Source: Pantanalinema rosaneae
GTDB taxonomy: Bacteria > Cyanobacteriota > Cyanobacteriia > Leptolyngbyales > Leptolyngbyaceae
Assembly (NCBI RefSeq): GCF_050753385.1
Contig: NZ_JBLZFZ010000035.1
Span: forward strand, 18,364-82,363
Reading direction: 5' to 3'
DNA length: 64,000 nt
This document shows, piece after piece, positions 26,730 to 35,637 of the stretch. Position 1 is the first letter of the stretch. Each line of letters starts with the position of its first letter. Both the position numbers and the translations under genes were made by a program. The notes beneath the pieces were generated by a model that had not been told where the DNA came from, ran no database searches, and saw only the letters and a program-made list of their open reading frames with translations.

Positions 26730-27881
26730 TTATCGGCTCCAGGAAACCTTTGGCAGAATTTGCGACTCGTCCACTCGTTGCTTATATTTAATCGCAAAGT
26801 TCAGCAAGGAGTCGAGGAGAGAATCGGAGAGATAATGGGGTTGTAGACCTAAATTCAACAGATTGGTGTTCTTGGCATTGAAGTAATGCTCTTCTTTCTC
26901 AATCCGGGGGTTATCCAGGTGTTTCACTTCCACCTTTAAGCCCATCGCACTACCAGCTTTTTCCACCATCAGCGCCAGATCTCCAACGCTAAATTGTTCT
27001 GTGAACTGGTTGAACACCCGGAACTCACCGGGGTTGGCTGGATTCGCGATCGCCAATTCAATACACCGCACCGTATCCCGGATATCCAGGAAGCCGCGAG
27101 TTTGACCACCCTTACCGTAGACCGTGAGGGGATGTCCGACCGCTGCTTGAATACAGAAGCGGTTCAAGGCTGTACCGAATACTCCGTCATAATCCAGACG
27201 GTTAATTAGCAGTTCGTCCATGCCGGTTTCATCGGTGAGAACGCCGTACACTACACCTTGATTCAAATCCGTTGCCCGTAGTCCCCAGATCCGGCAGGCA
27301 AAATGAATATTGTGGGAATCATGCACTTTACTCAGGTGGTACATGCTACCGGGCTGTTTCGGATAGGGCAGAGTATCCTTACGCCCGTTATGCTCGATCG
27401 TGATGTAGCCTTCTTCAATGTCAATATTGGGTGTACCATATTCACCCATCGTCCCCAGTTTGACCAGATGACAGTCCGGGAAGCTCTCCTTCATGATGTA
27501 GAGCAGGTTCAGCGTCCCTACAACATTGTTGACCTGGGTCAGTACGGCGTGCTCCCGATCGATCATCGAGAAGGGAGCCGATCGCTGTTCGCCAAAGTGA
27601 ACGATCGCCTCCGGCTCAAACTGATGCAGCGCTTTGCTGAGAAAGTCGTAGTTGGTAATGTCGCCAATGAAGAGATCAATAGTTTTACCAGTCAGATCAT
27701 GCCAGCGTTGCAACCGTTTCTGGATTGGCGCGATCGGGGTTAAGGTGTCTACACATAACTCCGCATCCCAGTGCCGACGCACCAGGCTGTCCAGAATCCC
27801 AACTTCGTAACCTTTATTTGACAGATAGAGTGCAGTTGCCCAACCGCAATAGCCGTCACCACCAATAACTAGGACTTTCAT
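26730..27881 (-). CDS. sqdB: UDP-sulfoquinovose synthase SqdB
   Basis: A 383-residue SDR-family enzyme making UDP-sulfoquinovose from UDP-glucose and sulfite. The NAD-binding motif is GGDGYCGWATALYLSNKGY at residues 8-26; the catalytic triad area shows TMGEYGTPNIDIEEGYI and YHLSKVHDSHN. IVHFGEQRSAPFSMID is specific to SqdB. It heads the sqdB-sqdX unit and is divergent from the Anbu gene. Sulfolipid genes are commonly raised under phosphate limitation in cyanobacteria, but no Pho box was seen directly upstream here. Confidence 0.98.
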   Translation of the reverse strand: MKVLVIGGDGYCGWATALYLSNKGYEVGILDSLVRRHWDAELCVDTLTPIAPIQKRLQRWHDLTGKTIDLFIGDITNYDFLSKALHQFEPEAIVHFGEQRSAPFSMIDREHAVLTQVNNVVGTLNLLYIMKESFPDCHLVKLGTMGEYGTPNIDIEEGYITIEHNGRKDTLPYPKQPGSMYHLSKVHDSHNIHFACRIWGLRATDLNQGVVYGVLTDETGMDELLINRLDYDGVFGTALNRFCIQAAVGHPLTVYGKGGQTRGFLDIRDTVRCIELAIANPANPGEFRVFNQFTEQFSVGDLALMVEKAGSAMGLKVEVKHLDNPRIEKEEHYFNAKNTNLLNLGLQPHYLSDSLLDSLLNFAIKYKQRVDESQILPKVSWSR

Positions 27882-28016
27882 CTTGCCAAATCATGCTTGC
27901 TTGCAGATACTCGCCCAATCTATCAGGTTTGTGTACCCTCTGAACCAAGAATTTATCTCCAACATTCCCAACGAAGCACCGTAGAATCGAGATGCTGATT
28001 CATCGTGATCCTGTTC

Positions 28017-28784
28017 ATGACCTATTGCCTCGGCATCGTAACGACCCACGGTTTAGTGATGGCGGCTGACTCACGTACAAATGCTGGAGTCGATTATATT
28101 TCCACCCATCAAAAGCTATTCGATTTCTCGCAACCCGGGGAACGGGTAATCTTAATTTCTACGGCTGGAAACCTCTCGGTAACTCAGGGAACCTTAACCT
28201 TACTGCGGCGAGATTTGATCGCGAAGACCGAGCCGAATCTGCATACCCTGCCGACGTTATATGAAATTGCCCGTTATATTGGCGCGAAAGCTCGCGAGAT
28301 TCAAGAACAGGATCGTCCCTGGTTAGAGAAAGACAATATTGATTTTCAATGCAGTTTTTTGTTGGGGGGGCAGTTACCTGGAGAAGAACCAATGCTGTAT
28401 ATGATTTACAGCCAGGGCAATTGTATTCAGGCATCCAAAGATACGCCCTTTTTACAAATTGGTGAAGCGAAATATGGCAAACCCATTCTCGATCGCATTC
28501 TCACCTTTGATACCCCCTTAGAAGCGGCGGCTAAATGTGCCTTGTTGTCGATCGATTCCACGATGAAATCAAATATTTCAGTGGGACCGCCAATTAACCT
28601 GATGATGTATGAGAAAGATAGCTTCAAAGTTCGCTATGAATTAAAGCTTAAGCTCGGTGCGCCTTATCTTGCTAAAATTCGCCGAATGTGGGAAATCTCG
28701 CTGAATGAAGCGTTTGAGCGCATGCCCAACGTAGACTGGGATAATTATCTGAATGCTTCTGAGGAATCGGGGTTTACTGATTAA
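28017..28784 (+). CDS. Anbu-type bacterial proteasome homologue
   Basis: A 255-residue Ntn-hydrolase of the proteasome family (Anbu/BPH). With the ATG at 28017 the protein begins MTYCLGI, so removal of Met exposes the nucleophile Thr; in mature numbering D17 (AADSRTNAG) and K32 (STHQKLFDF) are near the catalytic Asp17/Lys33 positions. The frame extends to a GTG at 28005, but that would bury the threonine, so it is rejected. Elsewhere Anbu is often grouped with transglutaminase, alpha-E and ATP-grasp genes; none are here. Substrate unknown. Confidence 0.92.
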   Translation: MTYCLGIVTTHGLVMAADSRTNAGVDYISTHQKLFDFSQPGERVILISTAGNLSVTQGTLTLLRRDLIAKTEPNLHTLPTLYEIARYIGAKAREIQEQDRPWLEKDNIDFQCSFLLGGQLPGEEPMLYMIYSQGNCIQASKDTPFLQIGEAKYGKPILDRILTFDTPLEAAAKCALLSIDSTMKSNISVGPPINLMMYEKDSFKVRYELKLKLGAPYLAKIRRMWEISLNEAFERMPNVDWDNYLNASEESGFTD

Positions 28785-28805
28785 TGGCACGAGGTAATTC
28801 GATCG

Positions 28806-31800
28806 TTATTCCCAGGCTTCTAACTCATTCACCCAATATTGGACTAGAGCGATCGTCTGGCTCCGGCGGGCTTCAAAGGTAGCGGCAACCCAGATTAAGA
28901 GTAATCCCAAAACAATTCCCAATGCCCATAGCAGCAGAGAATAGTTATTCATAAATAACCAGAGTTGGCGCAGCACTTTAACTAGAAACGTCAGTGTCCC
29001 GATATACAGAAAGGCTCGCACCCGCAGGATTAATCCCACGACCACCAGACCAATACTAAGCAGAATTGTGAGAAAACCCTGCCAAAGGGCGAAATCAGAT
29101 TGGTAAAGGGCGGTCAGGCAAAACATTCCCGTTGCCAGACACCGTAACAGATGGCGTTGTTCTTTTGCTGATGGCGATCGCAACGCTGGATCGACCTGAG
29201 CCACATAGAGCAATGACAACGTTAACAATGTCATATACCAGAGCGGATCAGTCAGCGATCGCTCCAGAAAGAACCGGACAAATGCCCAATCTGCCAACAG
29301 AATACTCAAGTAACTCAGACGAACCTGTGATTCAGCTTTCGCAATCCCGGCATAGAATCCCGCCGTAATAAGCAGACTGGGAATCCCAATTCCACCTGAC
29401 GTAATTCCCGCTATTATCCCTGGTAATACGATGGCGGATTGCTGCCAGGGACGCACCGACCAGCCCCACGATCGCCAGGGCAAGTGATACAGCAGTAGGC
29501 TAAATCCACTGGCGATCGCCGCTGCCCATAGTAATAGGAGTTGGGTTGGCAGCGATTGATGTAGCAGGTAGGCGATCGTCCAGATCACCTCCAGCACTCC
29601 AGCGTAGATCCACGGCTCCCGGTGCCGTCCCTGCCAGATGGCGTAGCTTGCCAAGACTGCCATCACTCCAGTCCAAACGGGAATACTACTGTCACTCACC
29701 CCCATCAGTGGGGCGAACAAGGCAAATACACTTCCGGCTCCCCAATGCAGATCGGCGATCGCTGAACCCTCCGATCGAGTTAACCGTAAGTAAGGGAATA
29801 GCCAACGACTGCACACCTGATACCCGATAGCGATCGCCACGGCTAAGGCGGCTAGCAAGGTTGATCCATCTCCTGCCCGTCCCCCAGTTGCCTGCATTAA
29901 TTGATAGATCAGCAGTTCATAGGCTCCGGTGGTGAAGATGGCTAGAGCCAATAGCGTCAGGGGTTTAAATGCAGGTTGCCGCCGACCCACCCCGATCGTG
30001 GTCAGGGCTGCCGCCAGGGTATACCATCCCGTCGTTGCTGTGAAAGGTTGATGGGTGAGCAGGATACTCAGTCCGGCATAAACCAGCGGAATGCCATGCC
30101 AACTCCTGTAGGGAGTCACCCGCTCCTCGGACGATTCTCGGGTCGGTAAGCGGAAACGATACCAATCACCAGCCAGTTGAGTGGCTAACCCCAAAGCCGC
30201 ATTCGCGATCGCCAGATGTTCCAGCGATCGGCTGGTCAGGGCAATTCCCCCGGCGACCAATAATTCTGTGCCCCAAGCCAATCCCATAAACCCCAATTCT
30301 GTCGGGTGTTGCCAGAGGCGAAATAGAACAGCCGCCGTCGTCAGCAGAATCGATCGCAGCAGATGCGGAAATCCATCCTGCCAGGTGACAAAGGTCAGCA
30401 CTGTGCCAAAGGTGAGAATCAACAGATTTACCGTCGCCAGCAAACCTGCCCAGGCATCAACCGCAATGGCATAAAGCTGAGGCAGTTCAGCCGTCTGGCG
30501 CATTGCCCAAGCCCGGAATAACCACAGTGACCACAGCACGATCGCCAGCCAGGTTGCTACATCCAGCGCCGGACGGAAATATTGCCATGCGATCGTGCTA
30601 GCAAATGCCAACCCGACAGTCACGGTTAAGACCACGACTAACCAGTGGCGCAGCCGTTGAGCATTCACCGTCATCAACCCAGTTCCTACTCCCAGGCTAA
30701 TCAGCAGCGGATCAATCTCGGTATAGGTGAGAAACTGTGCCATCAGGATTGCCGTTACTGCTAAGCCATTGGCTAATCTAGGTTGAGCGAATCGTGGGAA
30801 ATAACTTAAGCCAGTCAGAAGCAATGGAACGATTAACCAGAACAGACCCCAAATCGCATTAACTCCGAGCTTGACCTGATTGCCAGAGGAATAAATTGGG
30901 TTGAGGGCATTAACGAAGAGTGGGTAGCTAATCCCCGCTAGACCTAACCCCAAGTACCAGCTACTTTGCTGCCAGAACATACTCCGGGTCAGGACACATA
31001 AGCCCCACTCCAGCCCCACTCCAGCTAATAGCACCAACGCCCAAGCCGAACTACCTAATGCGGGATAGAGCCAGTCAATCCAGGCAAGAATCGTTAGCAA
31101 GCCGGTGACATGGGTTAAGTAGACTAATCCCCGCTCTCCCGGTTGCCGCTTCAGCAAGACTCCAGTCAGAGTAACGGTAGACAGCAATAGATACAGCGAT
31201 CGCACCCACGGACTGAGGATGCCAAACAGCCCTAGCACCATACCGAACAAAAGCGCCAGTTGTTCTGTGGTGTCGGCTAACTGATTACGATCTCGTTGCC
31301 GCAACCAAAAGCTCGCTACCACCATCAACACGATGTAGGGAAACAGCCGCAGCCCAATCAACTGCCAGGGCGGCAACGATTCTCCTGCCACCTGACTGAC
31401 CAGAGCCACGAGTTGCGATCGCCCGGAGAGCGGAATTAATAGCCACAACAGAAAGAATGCTTGAAAACCGACGAGCCAGAATGCCAGCAAATCTTCAAGC
31501 TGCCAACGGCGTTGGAGGCGATCGCCCAATAGCCACAACCCCAGACCACTGACTGCGATCGCTTGCCAGGGAGGATCGGCAGTAATCGCTACGAGCCAAC
31601 CGATCGCCAGCAATCCGACTCCAGCCTGTGTCCACCCTAAGCGAGGGCGTTGCCGACTCAACCAGCACAGCAACCAACCGGAAATTCCCAGCGCCAGACC
31701 CAGTTGGTTAATCGGTACGCCTGCCCGAAAGATGGCTCGTCCAATCAGCAGCAAACTGGCAAAGGCGATCGCCAGGATGCCGACATCTACTCGATCTTGA

Positions 31801-32639
31801 GATTCCCGATCGGAGGATTGCTGCCAATGGAATAGGAACGCTGCCGTACCAATACTGCCAATGTAGGTAGCGATTAAGGGAAACCCAGGCATTGCCCAAC
31901 CCCACTGCAACCAGTTCAAGCCCCAGTAGTTCAGCAGATTACTCCGAGGACTGAATTGCAAGATGCCAAAGGCGATCGCGGATAGCATCAGTCCTGCGAT
32001 AGCCGCGACGACGATCCCGACCGGACTTTGCCAGAGCTGAAAGCCATCCATCATCCAGAAGTTGACCGGAATGATCAGCAGCGTGGTGATCTGTAACATG
32101 CGGCTGGTGACATGCAAATTTTCCTGCCGTCCTGTCCAGCTACTGGCTACCCAAAAGACGATCGTGTAAGCCAATAAAATGCCGTACTGCCCGATCGCGG
32201 AGAAGTTCTGCCATTGGGTTGCCGCCAACACACCCGACGACACCACCACCATAAATACGCCCAGAAACAGCAGCCAGATCACGCTGATCTCTGCCATCAA
32301 GGAACTCAAAAGTTGCGGGACTAGCTGAGGGGATGGTCGGGGGGTGACAGAGCGTGGCGATCGCGGTTGTCGGGAGGTTGTGGTGGGGGGCAGAAAGTCA
32401 CCGGAAGTTGCGGTCGGGATGGGAGAGGGAGGGAGCACCTCCGTAGTCGGCTCAGGGGGAACTACAGGCTGCATAACCGCCTCAGGCAAGGGGCAGATCA
32501 AGTGAGATCGGGCAATTCGTCGTACCTCAATGTCAGAAATTAACCCTAATTGCAGCCACAGATCCAAGCCTTGTAATAGCTCCGGTCGATGGGCTGAAAC
32601 GGTGATTTCAATTCGTAATCGATTTGGTTGAGCCGCCAT
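28806..32639 (-). CDS. Giant polytopic membrane protein of unknown function
   Basis: About 1277 residues. The first 130 or so are soluble: a RIEITVSAHRPELLQGLDLW segment and an LGLISDIEVRRIARSHLICP helix faintly like the start of DUF2157 proteins, then a Pro/Thr/Ser-rich linker. The rest is almost wholly hydrophobic, with some 30 or more predicted membrane helices in groups, short polar loops and many Trp residues. No nucleotide-binding, catalytic or transporter motif was recognised. I prefer the ATG at 32639 to the GTG at 32657. Its stop lies 21 bases from the convergent Anbu stop. Base composition matches neighbours. Confidence 0.75.
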   Translation of the reverse strand: MAAQPNRLRIEITVSAHRPELLQGLDLWLQLGLISDIEVRRIARSHLICPLPEAVMQPVVPPEPTTEVLPPSPIPTATSGDFLPPTTTSRQPRSPRSVTPRPSPQLVPQLLSSLMAEISVIWLLFLGVFMVVVSSGVLAATQWQNFSAIGQYGILLAYTIVFWVASSWTGRQENLHVTSRMLQITTLLIIPVNFWMMDGFQLWQSPVGIVVAAIAGLMLSAIAFGILQFSPRSNLLNYWGLNWLQWGWAMPGFPLIATYIGSIGTAAFLFHWQQSSDRESQDRVDVGILAIAFASLLLIGRAIFRAGVPINQLGLALGISGWLLCWLSRQRPRLGWTQAGVGLLAIGWLVAITADPPWQAIAVSGLGLWLLGDRLQRRWQLEDLLAFWLVGFQAFFLLWLLIPLSGRSQLVALVSQVAGESLPPWQLIGLRLFPYIVLMVVASFWLRQRDRNQLADTTEQLALLFGMVLGLFGILSPWVRSLYLLLSTVTLTGVLLKRQPGERGLVYLTHVTGLLTILAWIDWLYPALGSSAWALVLLAGVGLEWGLCVLTRSMFWQQSSWYLGLGLAGISYPLFVNALNPIYSSGNQVKLGVNAIWGLFWLIVPLLLTGLSYFPRFAQPRLANGLAVTAILMAQFLTYTEIDPLLISLGVGTGLMTVNAQRLRHWLVVVLTVTVGLAFASTIAWQYFRPALDVATWLAIVLWSLWLFRAWAMRQTAELPQLYAIAVDAWAGLLATVNLLILTFGTVLTFVTWQDGFPHLLRSILLTTAAVLFRLWQHPTELGFMGLAWGTELLVAGGIALTSRSLEHLAIANAALGLATQLAGDWYRFRLPTRESSEERVTPYRSWHGIPLVYAGLSILLTHQPFTATTGWYTLAAALTTIGVGRRQPAFKPLTLLALAIFTTGAYELLIYQLMQATGGRAGDGSTLLAALAVAIAIGYQVCSRWLFPYLRLTRSEGSAIADLHWGAGSVFALFAPLMGVSDSSIPVWTGVMAVLASYAIWQGRHREPWIYAGVLEVIWTIAYLLHQSLPTQLLLLWAAAIASGFSLLLYHLPWRSWGWSVRPWQQSAIVLPGIIAGITSGGIGIPSLLITAGFYAGIAKAESQVRLSYLSILLADWAFVRFFLERSLTDPLWYMTLLTLSLLYVAQVDPALRSPSAKEQRHLLRCLATGMFCLTALYQSDFALWQGFLTILLSIGLVVVGLILRVRAFLYIGTLTFLVKVLRQLWLFMNNYSLLLWALGIVLGLLLIWVAATFEARRSQTIALVQYWVNELEAWE

Positions 32640-32823
32640 AGTCAACTCCCAGCACACGCTACACCATCATGGCGGATACCTGAGAATTTCATGCCATGGT
32701 TGCAACACTTTGTTGACTGGGCGATCGGACATCACTTCAGACAGTTGACTTTCCCCGAAACTTTTTGTAATTCAAACCTTAGGAATGAGAATGAAATAAT
32801 TTGAATAACTTTAAGCTTTTACC

Positions 32824-32897
32824 TGTACGGGCGCGGCATTCGGCAAACGTTTCTGGGACGATCGCAAAGACTTTTTACCGAATGCCACGTCCCTACA
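32824..32897. repeat. Palindromic interspersed repeat upstream of sugar permease
   Basis: Arms TGTACGGGCGCGGCATTCGG (32824-32843) and CCGAATGCCACGTCCCTACA (32878-32897) are complementary at 17 of 20 positions around a 34-base spacer. GTAGGGRCG-type termini are common in small cyanobacterial MITE-like repeats. Confidence 0.7.
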
Positions 32898-32956
32898 CCA
32901 GGAATTACACTTTAATAAATTCTTGTTCCTTAGCTCTTGCAGAACGGCAGCTATTT

Positions 32957-33853
32957 ATGACGCGATCGCATCGTTACCAGGAACTAATTCGAGCCAATCT
33001 CACCGGTTACTTGTTTATGTTGCCGACGATTTTGGTGTTAGGCACGTTTGTTGTCCTACCCATTCTTTATGCCGTGTTTCTCTCCCTGCAAAAAGTGCAA
33101 TTGTTAGGGGGAATTGACTATGAATTTGTCGGATTTCGCAATTTCTCGCGGCTCTGGCAGGACGAACGGGTTTGGATCGCGCTGAGAAATACCGTGGAAT
33201 ATGTGGCGATTGTGGTTCCATCTCAAACCCTGTTAGCGCTATTACTGGCAACAACTTTAAATGCCGGAATTACAGGCAAAAACTGGTGGCGAATTATTTA
33301 CTTTTTACCGACCATTACTTCGTCCGCCGTTCTGACTTTAATCTTTATGTGGATTTATAACACCAATGGACTTTTGAATCATGGATTAGCCGCGATCTGT
33401 CTACCCACCTATAACTGGCTCGGTGATCCTGCCGTTGCCCTCAAGGGCATTATGTTGATGAATATTTGGTCAACCGCCCCATTTTTTATGGTGATTTACT
33501 TGGCGGCTCTCCAAGATATTCCCCAATCCTTATATGAAGCGGCAACGATTGATGGAGCCGATCGTTGGGAACAATTTGTATTCATTACTCTACCATTACT
33601 GAAACCAGTCACATTTTTTGTGGTAGCGATGGGGATTATTGGTACGTTTCAATTATTTGATCAATCCTACATTTTCTCGAATGGCTCCGGTGGACCCAAT
33701 AATGCCACTCTCACACTAGTGCTATTAATTTATCAATATGTATTTCGCGATTTACAAATGGGCTATGCAGCCGCGATCGCCTTTCTTTTAGCTGCCGTCA
33801 TTATTACGATCACCCTAATTCAACAACGACTATTTGCAAGTTCCGATCGTTGA
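32957..33853 (+). CDS. Sugar-type ABC transporter permease (MalF-like)
   Basis: A 299-residue permease with six membrane helices and the coupling-helix EAA motif YEAATIDGADRWEQFVFITLPLL. The N-terminal YLFMLPTILVLGTFVVLPIL and the FLPTITSSAVLTLIFMWIY block are typical of MalF/UgpA-type CUT1 permeases. The frame stays open to 32801, but that upstream part is made of the palindromic repeat, so the ATG at 32957 is taken. Its partner permease follows after 33 bases; binding protein and ATPase are not nearby. Substrate (sugar, glucosylglycerol or other) cannot be told. Confidence 0.88.
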   Translation: MTRSHRYQELIRANLTGYLFMLPTILVLGTFVVLPILYAVFLSLQKVQLLGGIDYEFVGFRNFSRLWQDERVWIALRNTVEYVAIVVPSQTLLALLLATTLNAGITGKNWWRIIYFLPTITSSAVLTLIFMWIYNTNGLLNHGLAAICLPTYNWLGDPAVALKGIMLMNIWSTAPFFMVIYLAALQDIPQSLYEAATIDGADRWEQFVFITLPLLKPVTFFVVAMGIIGTFQLFDQSYIFSNGSGGPNNATLTLVLLIYQYVFRDLQMGYAAAIAFLLAAVIITITLIQQRLFASSDR

Positions 33854-33886
33854 GTAAAATAATTTTTCATCTCAACCAAATTAACA

Positions 33887-34717
33887 ATGAAAGTTAAACT
33901 GAACTGGTTAAAAGGCTTACTTTATATTGGATTGATTGTCTATGCTGGGATTACCTTAATCCCCTTTCTCTGGGCATTATCTGCCTCCTTTAAATCGCTG
34001 GCTGAAATTTCCAGTGGAGCAATTAATCTGATCCCTAAGCAATTCACATTGGACAATTACCGCCAAATCTTTTTAGAAGAGCCCCTATTCCCCCGGTGGC
34101 TGTTTAATAGCTTAGTTGTTGCTACAAGTGTCACAATCCTCAATTTGATTTGTAATTCTTTAGCTGGCTATGCCTTAACTCGACTGCAATTTCGGGGTCA
34201 ACGATTTTGGTTTTTCTTAGTGTTAGCCGTGTTAGCGGTTCCAGCCCAGGTTACCCTGATTCCGACTTTTTTAATTCTCAAAACTCTGGGTTGGCTGAAT
34301 TCCTATCAAGGCATGATTGTTCCTTCAATGGTGAATGCCACCTTCATTTTTATGATGCGCCAATTTTTTGTCAATTTTCCCGCTGAATTGGAAGAAGCTG
34401 CCGCCTTAGATGGCTTAAATCGCTTAGAGACTTTCTGGCATATTGTTCTGCCACTTGCCAAACCTGCCTTAGCTGCCCAAACAATTCTAATCTTTATGGG
34501 CAGTTGGAATAATTTTTTATTACCTGTCGTGATTTTATTCGACCCAGAAATGTTCACCTTGCCGTTAGGACTGAATACCTTTAAGGGGCAATATATTAGC
34601 TATTGGAATATCATCATGGCGGCCTCTATGGTATTTACCCTGCCAGTATTAGGACTTTATATCTTTTTTAATCGCTACTTTATTCAGGGAGTGACCTTTA
34701 CGGGTGGCAAAAGTTAA
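33887..34717 (+). CDS. Sugar-type ABC transporter permease (MalG-like)
   Basis: A 276-residue CUT1 permease, second of the pair. It has six membrane helices, the EAA motif EEAAALDGLNRLETFWHIVL and the terminal FFNRYFIQGVTFTGGKS, characteristic of MalG/UgpE proteins (C-terminal GG). SFKSLAEISSG and QFTLDNYRQIF give the family N-terminal periplasmic loop. AT content is a little higher than in neighbouring genes. Presumably works with the preceding gene as a heterodimer. Confidence 0.9.
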   Translation: MKVKLNWLKGLLYIGLIVYAGITLIPFLWALSASFKSLAEISSGAINLIPKQFTLDNYRQIFLEEPLFPRWLFNSLVVATSVTILNLICNSLAGYALTRLQFRGQRFWFFLVLAVLAVPAQVTLIPTFLILKTLGWLNSYQGMIVPSMVNATFIFMMRQFFVNFPAELEEAAALDGLNRLETFWHIVLPLAKPALAAQTILIFMGSWNNFLLPVVILFDPEMFTLPLGLNTFKGQYISYWNIIMAASMVFTLPVLGLYIFFNRYFIQGVTFTGGKS

Positions 34718-34789
34718 TCGCGATTTTGCTCCCGCCAGTGTAGCCGTCTCAAAAAACGGTTTAAAGTTCTTCTGCCTGACATAAGAAAA

Positions 34790-34824
34790 GACTGGGCAAT
34801 TGAACTATCTGTCAACTCCCAGTC
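34790..34824 (+). terminator. Hairpin after the permease pair
   Basis: GACTGGG (34790-34796) pairs with CCCAGTC (34818-34824), with further partial pairing inside the 21-base loop (TTGA/TCAA). No T tract; a possible terminator or bidirectional stop near the end of the convergent usp gene. Confidence 0.4.
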
Positions 34825-34907
34825 ATCATCACTCAGCCCAATACAGGAAACTTTTAATTCAATCTATCCTTAATGATGCGCGATCGCTCCCAACAATCGA
34901 ATCATCA

Positions 34908-35447
34908 TCAATGGCTACTCGTCGTCAGGGACTCAGTGGCTTTTATCTCAGCCACACTACCCTTACCTTGAATTGTTAATACCGAACAGGGCGCATGATG
35001 TAAGACATAGTTACTCACACTGCCTAATAACATTTCACTCAACCCAGAGTGTCCCCGCCGTCCTAACACAATCAAATCAGCGCCCCAGGTATTCGCGATC
35101 GCGCAAATGGTTCGACCCGGAACCCCATGATTTTGGGTGTACTCAACTGCGATCCCAGCCGCCGTGGCTCGTTCGGCTAGGGACTGGAGCCATTGCCGAC
35201 TTTCGCGTTCATGGGTTTCCCACTGGCGAGCGTAAGTTTTAATCGCTTCTTCATAAATACCGGGATAAACGCCATCCGGTCTGGGGTAAATCATTGGTGG
35301 TGCTTCCCCTTCCATTGGCGACATCACATGCAACAACATCAGCCGAGCCTGATGAGTCTGGGCTAGAGCGAGCGATCGCTCAAACACCTGCTGACCCATA
35401 TCTGACCTGTCAAGGGCGACCAGAATTTTTTGGAATGGTGAAAACAT
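34908..35447 (-). CDS. Universal stress protein (UspA family)
   Basis: A 179-residue single-domain USP. The ATP-binding motif G-x2-G-x9-G-S is seen in GRRGHSGLSEMLLGSVSNYV, and the N-terminal strand KILVALDRSDMGQQVFE is standard. Roles in the family are varied (stress survival, ATP sensing). An insertion near residues 50-70 (EGEAPPMIYPRPDGVYPG) is longer than in UspA. It lies between the permease pair and a repeat-bounded gap before ppsA. Confidence 0.92.
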   Translation of the reverse strand: MFSPFQKILVALDRSDMGQQVFERSLALAQTHQARLMLLHVMSPMEGEAPPMIYPRPDGVYPGIYEEAIKTYARQWETHERESRQWLQSLAERATAAGIAVEYTQNHGVPGRTICAIANTWGADLIVLGRRGHSGLSEMLLGSVSNYVLHHAPCSVLTIQGKGSVAEIKATESLTTSSH

Positions 35448-35469
35448 GGTCAGACTCCTTAATGAAAAA

Positions 35470-35610
35470 GGGCACAGGATACCAAACGTGCTTCTTGCAG
35501 AAGGGCGGTGGTTGTGAGACAGCCATCAAGCCTTCGGATCAAGAAGTTGGAGGCAGCAGAGGTACGCTAGAGAGAGAACACGAACTAATCACAACCTGTA
35601 TCCTGTACCC
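35470..35610. repeat. 141-base inverted-repeat-bounded segment
   Basis: GGGCACAGGATAC (35470-35482) and GTATCCTGTACCC (35598-35610) are complementary at 12 of 13 positions and enclose a 115-base interior without a gene. It resembles a small MITE or remnant of one, sitting between usp and ppsA. Confidence 0.55.
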
Positions 35611-35637
35611 ACATTCCTCTACTGCCGAAACCTGAAG

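Noticed and set aside
28005..28016. GTG start four codons before the Anbu ATG
   Set aside because: It would hide the threonine that must be the mature N-terminal nucleophile.
32801..32956. Upstream extension of the MalF-like permease
   Set aside because: Made largely of a palindromic interspersed repeat and unlike family N-termini.
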